Assembly (NCBI GenBank): GCA_001603275.1 | Contig: LUYM01000006.1 | Coordinates: forward strand, 386,532-450,531 | Length of the DNA: 64,000 nucleotides | DNA from: Actinomycetales bacterium Actino_02 | GTDB taxonomy: Bacteria > Actinomycetota > Actinomycetes > Propionibacteriales > Propionibacteriaceae | Direction of reading: 5' to 3' | Shown here: positions 1-7,817 of the stretch, piece by piece | How positions within the stretch are numbered: the stretch's first letter is position 1 | Layout: every line of letters begins with the position of its first letter | Notes under the pieces: generated by a model | Database searches by the model: none | What the model saw: only the letters and a program-made list of their open reading frames with translations | Told to the model about the DNA's origin: nothing | Position numbers and translations under genes: made by a program

Positions 1-270
1 CGCCAGCTGGGCGATCTGCGGGTGCGCCACGACGTCGGTGGCACCCAGGGCGGGAAGTCGGCCCTCTACAGCTACTACAACACCCGCAACCGGCTGGTCT
101 TCGCGGCCAAGAACCTCACCGCCGATCAGCAGCGCCTGTGGCGTCGGACGAGCTGGGCCGAGCTGCGCCGGGTGGTCAGCCGTCAGCCGAATCGGCGCGC
201 CAAGCTGACTCGCGGCCTGTGGCCGGCGCTGCGCGGCACGCTGGCCGGACGTCGGCAGGTGCTGCGATGA
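1..270 (+). CDS. Glycosyltransferase, C-terminal fragment (5' end outside window)
   Basis: The frame is open from base 1 and stops at 268-270, so this is the last ~89 residues of a longer gene. The tail carries YYNTRNRLVF followed by an Arg-rich, Trp-containing end, as seen at the C terminus of GT2 rhamnosyl/galactofuranosyl-type transferases of polysaccharide loci. The stop codon overlaps the ATG of the flippase gene by 4 bases (ATGA), so the two are probably translationally coupled. Its place directly ahead of wzx- and wzy-like genes supports a sugar transferase assembling the repeat unit. The catalytic domain is not visible, so the substrate cannot be stated. Confidence 0.65.
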   Translation, partial: RQLGDLRVRHDVGGTQGGKSALYSYYNTRNRLVFAAKNLTADQQRLWRRTSWAELRRVVSRQPNRRAKLTRGLWPALRGTLAGRRQVLR

Positions 271-1730
271 GCCTGGGCAAGGTCGCGGCGCGCGGTGCCG
301 GAACCGTGATGGCCGGGCAGCTGGCCCGGGTCATCCTGCAGGTGGCCTCGGTGGCGATCCTGACTCGACTGATCGACCCGACCGACTACGGCCTGTTCAC
401 GGCCGGCATGCTGCTGGTCGGCTTCGGCGAGGTTTTCCGGGACTTCGGGCTGTCCACGGCGGCGATCCAGGCGAAGTCACTGACCAATGCCCAGCGGGAC
501 ACCTTGTTCTGGATGAACGTGGCCCTCGGTGCGACCTTCTCCGCGGCCATGGCGCTGCTGGCACCATTGGCTGCGTGGTGGTTCGGCGCCCCGGAGCTGA
601 CCAACCTGGCCCGGCTGCTGGGGCTGGTCTTCCTGCTCAACGGCGCTGTGGCGCAGTACCGGGCCAGCCTCAACCGGACCCTGCGCTTCAATGCGCTGGT
701 GCTGTCCGACCTCGGCGCCAACCTGGTCGGGGTGGTGGTGGCGGTGTCCATGGCGGCCACCGGCTGGAGCTACTGGTCGCTGGTCGGGCAGTCGTTGGCC
801 GGGGGAGTGGCGCTGCTGCTGCTCACCGGGCTTCAAGCCGGCTGGCTGCCCGGGTTGCCGCGGCGCGGCACCGGGGTGCGCTCGATGGTCCGCTACGGCG
901 CGGCTCTGGTGGCCAGCCAGCTGGTCAGCTACCTCAACAACAACTTCGACAACATGGTGATCGGGACCCGGATGGGTCTGGAGCCACTGGGTCTGTACAG
1001 CCGGGCCTATCAGCTGCTGATGCGCACGGTGAACCAGTTCCGGGTGCCCACCACCACGGTGGCGTTGCCGGTGCTTTCCCGGCTGGAGGGGCAGGACCGC
1101 AATGATGCCTTCGTGCTGGCCGGGCAGAAGGCGCTCGGCTACGCCATCGTCCCGCTGATCGCGGTGGCCGGAGCCTGTGCGGTGCCGATTGTGGCCATCT
1201 TCACCGGTCCGAAGTTCCAGGCCATCGCCACTCCGTTCGCCATCTTGGCGATCGCGTCCGCCTTTCAGACGGTGGCCTATGTCGGCTACTGGGTGTACCT
1301 GGCCCGGGGGCTGACCAAGCATCTGCTCACCTACAGTCTGATCGGCCTGGCCGGACGGGCCCTGGGGATCCTGATCGGGAGCAACTGGGGGATCGTGGGG
1401 GTGGCGATCGGCTTCGCGGTGAGTGAGGCGCTGTTGTGGCCGATCTCGATCTGGTGGCTGTCCCGCTACACGCCGATGCCGGTACGGTCGCTCTACGCCG
1501 GGGCGTTCCGCGTGCTCGGAGTCGCTGCGGTGGCCGGGGGTGCCGGCTACCTGGCAGTCTCCGCCGGGGTCGGGCTGCCCAGCATCGTGCAACTGATCAT
1601 CGGAGTGGCGGTGGTCGCGGCCGGATATCTCGCAGCCGCGATCGTCCCTGCCTTCCGCAGGGACTACCAGGAGATGTACTCCTTCGCTCGGCTGGCGCTG
1701 CCCAACCGGAGCCAGGGAGGCGAGCGATGA
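267..1730 (+). CDS. Polysaccharide flippase (Wzx/WzxC-like, MATE/MOP superfamily)
   Basis: A 487-residue, almost wholly hydrophobic protein with about 12-14 predicted membrane helices. The N-terminal part reads ...VAILTRLIDPTDYGLF..., the typical opening of polysaccharide exporters of the MOP superfamily, and NNNFDNMVIG around residue 228 is characteristic of the WzxC/TuaB branch. The expected role is to flip lipid-linked oligosaccharide repeat units across the membrane. The ATG at 267 overlaps the preceding stop and the 3' end overlaps the next start (ATGA), so it sits in a coupled operon. A longer in-frame extension to 138 exists but would overlap the upstream glycosyltransferase and lacks family similarity. 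Confidence 0.85.
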   Translation: MSLGKVAARGAGTVMAGQLARVILQVASVAILTRLIDPTDYGLFTAGMLLVGFGEVFRDFGLSTAAIQAKSLTNAQRDTLFWMNVALGATFSAAMALLAPLAAWWFGAPELTNLARLLGLVFLLNGAVAQYRASLNRTLRFNALVLSDLGANLVGVVVAVSMAATGWSYWSLVGQSLAGGVALLLLTGLQAGWLPGLPRRGTGVRSMVRYGAALVASQLVSYLNNNFDNMVIGTRMGLEPLGLYSRAYQLLMRTVNQFRVPTTTVALPVLSRLEGQDRNDAFVLAGQKALGYAIVPLIAVAGACAVPIVAIFTGPKFQAIATPFAILAIASAFQTVAYVGYWVYLARGLTKHLLTYSLIGLAGRALGILIGSNWGIVGVAIGFAVSEALLWPISIWWLSRYTPMPVRSLYAGAFRVLGVAAVAGGAGYLAVSAGVGLPSIVQLIIGVAVVAAGYLAAAIVPAFRRDYQEMYSFARLALPNRSQGGER

Positions 1731-2983
1731 CCCTCGTCCTGGCCATCGCCGGGCTGGCCGCGGCCGGCCTCGGCTGGATGCTGATGCGTCGCTGGCCCAG
1801 CGTCGGCTTCATCGGGATGTGTGTGGTGATCGCTTTCTTCCCGGTCTGGTGGGCGATCAGCTGGGGCACCGACTGGCGTCCACCGCTGGTGTTCGGCTCG
1901 GTGCTGCTGGCCAGCTACGTGGGGCGGCTGCCCCGGCGCTACACCCTGGGCGATCTCGGGGTGGCCATCTTCTTCGCCGCCGGACTGCTCCCGGTGGTGG
2001 CGGGCGGGGCCAGCATCAGCACGGTGTTCATCCTGGTCACCGAATGGGTGCTCGGCTTCCTGATCGGACGCTTCATCTTCGGCCTGGTCGGTCCGGAGCG
2101 GATCTACCAGACCATCGTGGTGGTCTTTGCGGTGGCCGCCGGCTTCGGCATCCTCGAGTTCGTGGCCGACTTCCATCTGTGGCGGATCCTGGGGCCGAAC
2201 AACCGGCTCTATCAGCTGTGGGCCCAGATCCAGTACCGGGCCGGCCTGCCCCGCTCGGAGGGTGCCTTCGGGCACTCGATCGCCTACGGCTGCTCGATGG
2301 CGCTGGCCATTCCAATGGTCTATGCCACCCGCTTCAAGCCCTGGCTCAAGATCGTGCTCACCGGTGTGCTGGCGGCGGCCGTCCTGGTCAGCTTCAGCCG
2401 GGCGGCCATGCTGGCCGCGGCCATCGGGTTGCTGGTGATCGCTGTTCGCGGTGCGACCGGGGTGGATCGGGCGTCCCGCGGGGTCGCCTGGCTCAGTCTG
2501 GGGCTGGGGTCGCTCGGGGTGATCCCGATCATCTTCCAGGTACTGGAGGCGGCCGGCAGTGAGGCCAGCGGCAGTGCGTCCTATCGAGGCCAGCTCTATG
2601 ACCTGATTGCGGTGATGCGGATCGTCGGACGCACGGGCGCCGCCCAGACCAGCCTCACCGGCGAACGCTCGGTGGGCGGCTTCCGCTCGATCGACAGCCA
2701 GATCGTGCTCACCGGGCTCAGCTATGGCTGGCTGATGATGGCCATCGGCCTGGTGCTGTTGGTGATTGCCGTTGTCCTGGTGTTGATCGGACGCAGCTCG
2801 CCGGCCATGGTGGCCGTGGTGGCTCAGCTGCCGGCATTGGCCTCAGTGGCGTTGATCACCCAGTACGGGACGCTGTTCTGGATCGTGGTGGGGCTGGCCG
2901 TGGCCGGGCAGGCTGCCCGTAAACAGACCGAGCCGGAGCCGGTCTCGGTTGAGCAGCTCAGCGAGCCCGCAGCAGTTCGCTGA
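1727..2983 (+). CDS. O-antigen ligase/polymerase-like membrane protein (Wzy-type)
   Basis: A 418-residue polytopic membrane protein with a large extracytoplasmic loop in the second half (around residues 270-330, containing ERSVGGFRSIDSQ). It has the general look of the O-antigen ligase/polymerase (Wzy_C) superfamily, and it lies immediately after a Wzx-like flippase with a 4-base overlap. The likely role is polymerisation of the flipped repeat units on the outer face of the membrane. Wzy proteins have little sequence conservation, so the call relies on topology and neighbourhood. Its last 26 bases overlap the 3' end of the phosphatase gene on the other strand. Confidence 0.75.
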   Translation: MTLVLAIAGLAAAGLGWMLMRRWPSVGFIGMCVVIAFFPVWWAISWGTDWRPPLVFGSVLLASYVGRLPRRYTLGDLGVAIFFAAGLLPVVAGGASISTVFILVTEWVLGFLIGRFIFGLVGPERIYQTIVVVFAVAAGFGILEFVADFHLWRILGPNNRLYQLWAQIQYRAGLPRSEGAFGHSIAYGCSMALAIPMVYATRFKPWLKIVLTGVLAAAVLVSFSRAAMLAAAIGLLVIAVRGATGVDRASRGVAWLSLGLGSLGVIPIIFQVLEAAGSEASGSASYRGQLYDLIAVMRIVGRTGAAQTSLTGERSVGGFRSIDSQIVLTGLSYGWLMMAIGLVLLVIAVVLVLIGRSSPAMVAVVAQLPALASVALITQYGTLFWIVVGLAVAGQAARKQTEPEPVSVEQLSEPAAVR

Positions 2984-3515
2984 TCGCCAGCACCGAACGC
3001 TCCACGTCGGTGAAGACGGTCTCGTAGGTGCGCTGCGACTTGCCGATCGGATCCTCGATGCTGTCGCTGCCTTCCCGCAGGGACCGGGAACGGGCCCGGG
3101 GCAATGAGCCGATGATCCATTCGATCCGGGCGCCGAAGTCGGCCGGCGGGCGTTCGGTAAGGATCTCGGGGGCGTAGCGGGCCAACTGCTTGAGGGTCAG
3201 GGTGCGGTGGAGCAGCGGCGGGGAGATCCGGGTCACCGTGGCCCGATGAGTGGTGGCGGCGGTGAGGATCAGATCGGCCGACAGTGGCATCGCCCCGGTC
3301 AGCCAGCGGGAGCGGAAGTCGGAGGTCTCGATTCCGCGTCGAGCCAGCAGAGCTGCCATTTTCGGATCAATTTCCTGATCCGGCATGGCATCGGTGCCCG
3401 CGCTGGCGAACTCGATCGGCAGATCCGGCAACTCGGAACGGAAGAGGTACTCCGCCACTGGCGATCGGCAGACGTTGCCCGTGCAAATGATCAACACCAG
3501 CGGCTTCGTCTTCAT
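2958..3515 (-). CDS. Low-molecular-weight protein-tyrosine phosphatase
   Basis: 185 residues. The P-loop CTGNVCRS near the N terminus gives the C-x5-R signature (Cys11, Arg17). A DP pair in SIEDPIGKS near residue 150 supplies the general acid of the LMW-PTP family. In polysaccharide loci these enzymes dephosphorylate the partner BY-kinase (Wzb/Wzc, PtpA-like pairs) and so control chain export. The gene is divergent from the Wzz/kinase gene at 3653, which makes that kinase the obvious substrate (inference from context). The ATG at 3515 is preceded by a GAAGGG ribosome-binding site. Confidence 0.88.
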   Translation of the reverse strand: MKTKPLVLIICTGNVCRSPVAEYLFRSELPDLPIEFASAGTDAMPDQEIDPKMAALLARRGIETSDFRSRWLTGAMPLSADLILTAATTHRATVTRISPPLLHRTLTLKQLARYAPEILTERPPADFGARIEWIIGSLPRARSRSLREGSDSIEDPIGKSQRTYETVFTDVERSVLAISELLRAR

Positions 3516-3616
3516 CGGGACCCTTCGTCGTCACGGCCGCTTCGAAGATAGCAGGCGGTTCTGGCACGGCGTGAGCATCCACTGTCGCGTCTCCCGGTTC
3601 GGCGAGAGCCATGACT

Positions 3617-3622
3617 TACACT
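3617..3622 (+). promoter_or_regulatory. Candidate -10 box of the Wzz/kinase gene
   Basis: TACACT fits TANNNT. A start near 3629 would leave a ~24-base leader with a GAAAGGGG ribosome-binding site before GTG 3653, and would exclude the in-frame ATG at 3611. No convincing -35 is present. Confidence 0.3.
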
Positions 3623-3652
3623 CATTCCGGCTGGACATTGAAAGGGGCCGTC

Positions 3653-4999
3653 GTGGAGATCCAGGAGTTCCTCCGCATTCTGCTGCGGCGCTGGCCCTGG
3701 CTGGTCATTCCGCCCCTGTTGTTTGCGGTGGCCGTCGGCGCTTACTCGGTCTCTCAGCCGAAGGTCTATGCCGCGAAAGCGAGTTCCTATTTCTCCTTCG
3801 CCGGTGGCCGTTCGGCCAGCGACTTGAACCAAGGCGCGAATTACACCCTGCTGCAGCTCGCCTCGTTCGCCTCCCTGGCGACCCAACCTCTCGTGCTGGA
3901 CACGGTGATCTCCGATCTCGGCCTGAACACCACGTCCACCGATCTGGCCAAGCAGATCGAGGTGACCGCCTCGACCGACACCGTCATCTTGGACATTCGG
4001 GTGCAGGCCGACACCCCTGAGGACGCAGCCCGGATCGCCAACGAGGTGAACACGGTGCTGGGGCAGAAGGCCAAGGAGATCTCGCCGGAGAGCATTGATG
4101 CCACCACCGGTGCCCGGAGCCCGACGATCACGGCCACCGTGGTCAGCGAGGCGCTGCCGCCGACGGACGCGGCCGGTCCGCAGACCGTCCGGAACACGCT
4201 GATCGCCTTCTTCACCGGATTGATCCTCGGCCTGCTGCTGGCGATCGCCCGGGACAAGTTGGATAACCGGGTCCTCGATGCCGATGACCTGCCCGAGGGG
4301 CTGACCACTCTCGGCGAGGTGCCGGCCACCCGGCGGGCCAGTGAGCCTGCCGCCTGGACGAGTGGCGCTGTGGACGCTCAGTTGCCGCTGGCCTTCGGCC
4401 GGGTGCACGCCAACCTGCGCTTCGCCAGTGTGGACGCACCGATCCGCAGCCTGCTGGTGACCTCGGCCGTCCCCGGGGAGGGCAAATCCACGGTCAGTGT
4501 GGGTTTGGCGCTGGCCCTGGCCGAGACCGGAGCGCGCACGCTGCTGATCGACGCCGACCTGCGCCGGCCGAAGATCGGTCAGTACCTCGATCTGGAGGCC
4601 TCCGTCGGTCTGGCCGACGTCCTGGTCGGCACGGTGCCGTTCGCCGACATCGTCCAGGAGTGGGGCACCCGCGGGCTGCATGTGCTGCCGGCCGGCACCA
4701 CTCCGCCCAACCCGAAGCTGCTGCTGGACTCGCACGCCATGTCGACCTTCCTCGACGAGGTCAAGTCCGCCTATGACGTGGTGGTGGTCGACAGCCCGCC
4801 GCTGCTGGCCGTGGTCGATCCGCTGACGCTCACCGACAAGGTCGACGGCGTGCTCCTGGTTGCCGGCCGTGGCCGGGTGCGTAAGCGTCAGCTGGGGGAG
4901 GCGGTTGGCTCGCTGACCGCCGCGAAGGCGAACCTGATCGGGGTGGTCATGAACCGGATGCCGGTGCCCCGCGATCGCGCAGAGGCCTACGGCTACTGA
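3653..4999 (+). CDS. Polysaccharide co-polymerase / tyrosine autokinase (Wzz + CpsD-type BY-kinase)
   Basis: 448 residues. Order: cytoplasmic EIQEFLRILLRR start; TM helix (~16-36); extracytoplasmic Wzz domain; second TM (~183-203); C-terminal P-loop kinase with Walker A PGEGKST (~275-283), Walker A' LIDADLRRP and Walker B VVVVDSPP (~377-384). This is the fused chain-length regulator plus BY-kinase common in Actinobacteria. The kinase normally autophosphorylates a C-terminal tyrosine cluster, but here the tail is short and shows only a final YGY, so signalling may be limited. GTG 3653 is chosen over ATG 3611 because GAAAGGGG lies 7 bases upstream and the protein then begins at the conserved Wzz start. 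The phosphatase gene is divergent. Confidence 0.85.
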   Translation: MEIQEFLRILLRRWPWLVIPPLLFAVAVGAYSVSQPKVYAAKASSYFSFAGGRSASDLNQGANYTLLQLASFASLATQPLVLDTVISDLGLNTTSTDLAKQIEVTASTDTVILDIRVQADTPEDAARIANEVNTVLGQKAKEISPESIDATTGARSPTITATVVSEALPPTDAAGPQTVRNTLIAFFTGLILGLLLAIARDKLDNRVLDADDLPEGLTTLGEVPATRRASEPAAWTSGAVDAQLPLAFGRVHANLRFASVDAPIRSLLVTSAVPGEGKSTVSVGLALALAETGARTLLIDADLRRPKIGQYLDLEASVGLADVLVGTVPFADIVQEWGTRGLHVLPAGTTPPNPKLLLDSHAMSTFLDEVKSAYDVVVVDSPPLLAVVDPLTLTDKVDGVLLVAGRGRVRKRQLGEAVGSLTAAKANLIGVVMNRMPVPRDRAEAYGY

Positions 5000-5136
5000 T
5001 CGTCACGGGCAACCATTGCGCACTCTGGTCATTGGTCTGACCGATCACTACCAACCTGCCTCTGGCAAGGAACTCAGCAGCCGTTGAGGCGGATCAAGGG
5101 GATACCCTCTTGGCCCGGAGTGGGCAACAATTGCTG

Positions 5137-5145
5137 TGCTAGTGT
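5137..5145 (+). promoter_or_regulatory. Extended -10 promoter element upstream of the beta-helix gene
   Basis: TGC-TAGTGT matches an extended -10 (TGN-TANNNT). Transcription would start near 5152, giving a leader of about 65 bases to ATG 5217 and ruling out the upstream in-frame GTG at 5136. No good -35 is visible at 17-18 bases. The rest of 5000-5216 holds no gene that I can support. Confidence 0.35.
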
Positions 5146-5216
5146 CCCGCTTGGGAAAACAACTAAAGGAACTCGGGGGATCGGCGATTCGTCGCCGCCG
5201 CATTAGAGAGCTAACC

Positions 5217-6929
5217 ATGCGCCCGAGCGTCCCCCAACTCAACGAGCGTCTTGCAGGCTTCGCCGCGCCTTTGGCCGTCGCAGCCCTGACCGTATCCCTG
5301 CTCAGCTGGTCCCCCGCCCCGCTGGCACAGGCAGACACAACCGAGTCCGCTGCGACAACCGTCGTTCAGCAGTCCGTCAGCGTCACCAAGGCAAGCGCCT
5401 CCTTCTCACTCCACCGCGCCAAGCGGGTGAGCACCAGCCTGGCCGGCAATGTCGGCAGCCGTGCCATCGCGCTGCGCACCAACAAGGCGTGGGCTCAGAC
5501 CACGTTGTCCGGTCAAGGCACCCTCTACCTGGTCGCCCGCGGCACAGCCTGCAAGGGCGACGCCAAGGTGCGGGTCTACGTCGACGGCCGGACCGCGAAG
5601 ACCATCACCACCAGCTCCGCCGCGCAGTTCCAGGAGTATCCGATCGCCCAGTTCTCGGGCACGCACAAGGTCAAGGTGCGGCTGATCAACGACAAGACCC
5701 TGCGCAAGCGCTGCAGCCGGGACATCTTCGTGACCGCGGTGTACCTGGCCACCAGTGTGACCGTGGAGGCTCCTGCTCCCACTCCGAGTGTCGAGCCCAC
5801 GCCGTCGGAATCCGCGAGCGCTACCCCGACTCCGTCCGATGGTTCGGCTGAGGCCACCCCGACTCCGACCGCTTCGCAGTCGTCCGACCCGGATCCGGTC
5901 GTCACCCCGACTCCGACTCCGACCCCGACGCCGACTGCTACCTCGACCGTGAAGTCGCTGGCCGAGATCTCGGCCTGGCGGGCCAGCCTGGTGCCGGGCA
6001 GCTATTTCCCTGACGCCTCGAACACCGGCCTGATCGATGCCAGCGTGCTGGAGACCGTCGACGGCAACGTCACCTACTCCGATCAGAGCAGCCAGGTGAA
6101 GGTGATCGAGAACAAGCGGTTCCGCGGGTACGTCTACCTCACCGGAAAGAACTACTTGTTCCGCAACTGCCTGTTCGAGGGCCCGGCCAATCCGCAGTAC
6201 GCGGCCGTGATCGCCCGCTACGCGACGTCGTCGGGCAATGTCTTCGAGGACTCGACGTTCAAGCCGCGCGGCATCAACTACTACAACGGCACGATCAATG
6301 GACGCGGCTTCACGCTGAAGCGGGTCGAACTCACCCGTGCCGTGGACGGCGCCAACCCCTCAGTTGCTGACGGCGGCACTCGGGTGGACGTCACCATCAC
6401 CGGCAGCTGGATTCACGACTTGCTGCGCTGGTCTCCGGATCCGACCCACTCGGACAATCAGAGCCACAGCGACGGCATCCAGTGGATGGGCGGTCTCGGG
6501 CTGACCCTGATCGGGAACCGGATCGAGGGCCTTCTCGACACCTCGATCAGCAGTTGGGGCCCGGCCACCTACGACTCCACCGGCAAGATGACCGGCGGGC
6601 ACCCGTTCTATCCGAACCCGGTCAACGGCGAGACGCTGATGGTGAACGCCTACCAGGACAAGATCCAGCCTGGCGAGTTGACCATGCGAAAGAACTGGGT
6701 CCGCGGCGGAGCGGTCGGGCTGAACATGCTCGGTGCCACCAGTGCCTGGGCCAAGAGCGACGGCAGCGCTATTGAGGAGAACTGGTTCCTCAACGATCAG
6801 GGTTACGGAAAGAACCATCGGATGATCGCCAAAGCCAGCCAGGTAATCAGCACGAGTACTAACTACGTGTGGGATCTGGCGAATCCGATGTCGAAGGCCA
6901 CCCAGGTCAGCATTCGAGTGAACGTCTAG
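5217..6929 (+). CDS. Secreted CBM-like / right-handed beta-helix protein
   Basis: 570 residues. A signal peptide (hydrophobic ~13-35, likely cleaved near AQA-DTT) is followed by a beta-rich module (~50-180) with two cysteines (ACKGD, RCSRD) resembling calcium-dependent carbohydrate-binding modules. Next come a Thr/Pro linker of repeated TP units (~183-245) and a C-terminal domain with recurring short strands and HSDGIQWMGG, typical of right-handed parallel beta-helices that bind or cleave polysaccharides. It lies just after the Wzx/Wzy/kinase genes, so it may modify or bind the exported polymer (inference). No catalytic residues can be assigned. ATG 5217 gives a proper signal peptide; a GTG at 5136 is in frame but precedes the likely transcription start. 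Confidence 0.7.
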   Translation: MRPSVPQLNERLAGFAAPLAVAALTVSLLSWSPAPLAQADTTESAATTVVQQSVSVTKASASFSLHRAKRVSTSLAGNVGSRAIALRTNKAWAQTTLSGQGTLYLVARGTACKGDAKVRVYVDGRTAKTITTSSAAQFQEYPIAQFSGTHKVKVRLINDKTLRKRCSRDIFVTAVYLATSVTVEAPAPTPSVEPTPSESASATPTPSDGSAEATPTPTASQSSDPDPVVTPTPTPTPTPTATSTVKSLAEISAWRASLVPGSYFPDASNTGLIDASVLETVDGNVTYSDQSSQVKVIENKRFRGYVYLTGKNYLFRNCLFEGPANPQYAAVIARYATSSGNVFEDSTFKPRGINYYNGTINGRGFTLKRVELTRAVDGANPSVADGGTRVDVTITGSWIHDLLRWSPDPTHSDNQSHSDGIQWMGGLGLTLIGNRIEGLLDTSISSWGPATYDSTGKMTGGHPFYPNPVNGETLMVNAYQDKIQPGELTMRKNWVRGGAVGLNMLGATSAWAKSDGSAIEENWFLNDQGYGKNHRMIAKASQVISTSTNYVWDLANPMSKATQVSIRVNV

Positions 6930-6986
6930 AAGCGGCATTCACCCTTGTCAACTGGGGGGCGACAGGGTTGAAGCCAGACGGAGGCC

Positions 6987-7023
6987 GGTTGTCCGACTCG
7001 CTCCTGGTGGGAGTCGGACGACC
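6987..7023 (+). terminator. Hairpin after the beta-helix gene (possible terminator)
   Basis: GTCCGACTC (6991-6999) pairs perfectly with GAGTCGGAC (7011-7019), and the stem extends to 13 pairs with one G-T wobble. There is no T-run, so it may be a Rho-type pause or an mRNA-stabilising hairpin. It lies 58 bases past the stop codon. Confidence 0.4.
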
Positions 7024-7155
7024 GGGCCGCCAGCCGTCGGTCACCCATTCATGGGACATTGGGGCTCGCCAATTCACCCGGCGGCTAGCTAGACTCTGCT
7101 TTACCAGTTGACCTTGGGGGAGGTCGGCGAGAGGGAGTTTCGGGGGGAGCTTCCT

Positions 7156-7809
7156 GTGGATCGTTTGCACAAATCCAGCGTGCGCGGCAATGCCGCGGGC
7201 TGGCTTCGGCACCGCCAAAGGCGCCGGGTGCAGCGGTCCTTTTTCGCTTTTGCAGCGATTTCTTGCCTTGCTGCCGGCTGCACGGCCCCGGAACCGGTGA
7301 CGCCGTCGCCGACTGTGTCGACGTCGACCTCATCGTCGGCGGCACCGGTCAGCACCCCGTCGAACGTGCCGGCTCCGTCCGGCGGAACCACCGCGCAGGT
7401 GGTGCCGAAGTCCACGATGACCACGGCGGCTCCGATCGGCCTGAAGCAGACCAGCGCCGCCAACAAGGTCGAGGTCTCCCTGACCTCGCTGGCCAAGGTG
7501 AACGTCCAGGGTCGCGGGCCTGGTGAGATCAGCGGACCGGCGGTGGCGGTCACCGTCCGATTGAGCAATGGGGCGTCGGCTCCGCTCGACCTCGATCACG
7601 TGATCGTGAATCTCCTGGACGCCAAGGGGCAGTTGGCGACGCCGATGACCGGCGATCCGGCCGCACCATTCCAGGGGAAACTGGCGGCCGGTGCCGACCA
7701 GAGCGCTGTGTATGTCTTTTCGGTAGCTGCGTCGGCGCTCAAGCCGGTGCAGATCTTGGTGACCTATGACGTGGAGGCACCGACGGTGCTCTTCAAGGGA
7801 AATCTGTGA
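7156..7809 (+). CDS. Secreted lipoprotein with DUF4352-like domain
   Basis: 217 residues. An Arg-rich N region and hydrophobic core lead to the lipobox LAAGC, so the mature protein should be lipid-anchored at that cysteine. A low-complexity Ser/Thr/Pro stretch (~45-85) is followed by a ~120-residue beta-sandwich-like domain (VSLTSLAKV..., VAVTVRLSNGAS..., ATPMTGDP...), reminiscent of DUF4352/Ig-like extracellular domains. GTG 7156 is preferred because GGGGGGAG lies 6 bases upstream; an in-frame TTG at 7108 has no such signal. It ends where the next gene begins, so the two exported proteins are probably co-expressed. Function unknown. Confidence 0.65.
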   Translation: MDRLHKSSVRGNAAGWLRHRQRRRVQRSFFAFAAISCLAAGCTAPEPVTPSPTVSTSTSSSAAPVSTPSNVPAPSGGTTAQVVPKSTMTTAAPIGLKQTSAANKVEVSLTSLAKVNVQGRGPGEISGPAVAVTVRLSNGASAPLDLDHVIVNLLDAKGQLATPMTGDPAAPFQGKLAAGADQSAVYVFSVAASALKPVQILVTYDVEAPTVLFKGNL

Positions 7810-7817
7810 GGGACGCA

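Noticed and set aside
3611..3652. ATG 3611 as start of the Wzz/kinase gene
   Set aside because: A likely -10 (TACACT) lies at 3617-3622, downstream of this ATG, and GTG 3653 has GAAAGGGG at proper spacing and begins at the conserved Wzz sequence.
5775..5950. Repeating CCGACTCCGAC units considered as CRISPR or a mobile repeat
   Set aside because: They encode a Thr/Pro linker in frame with the secreted beta-helix protein; there are no spacers.
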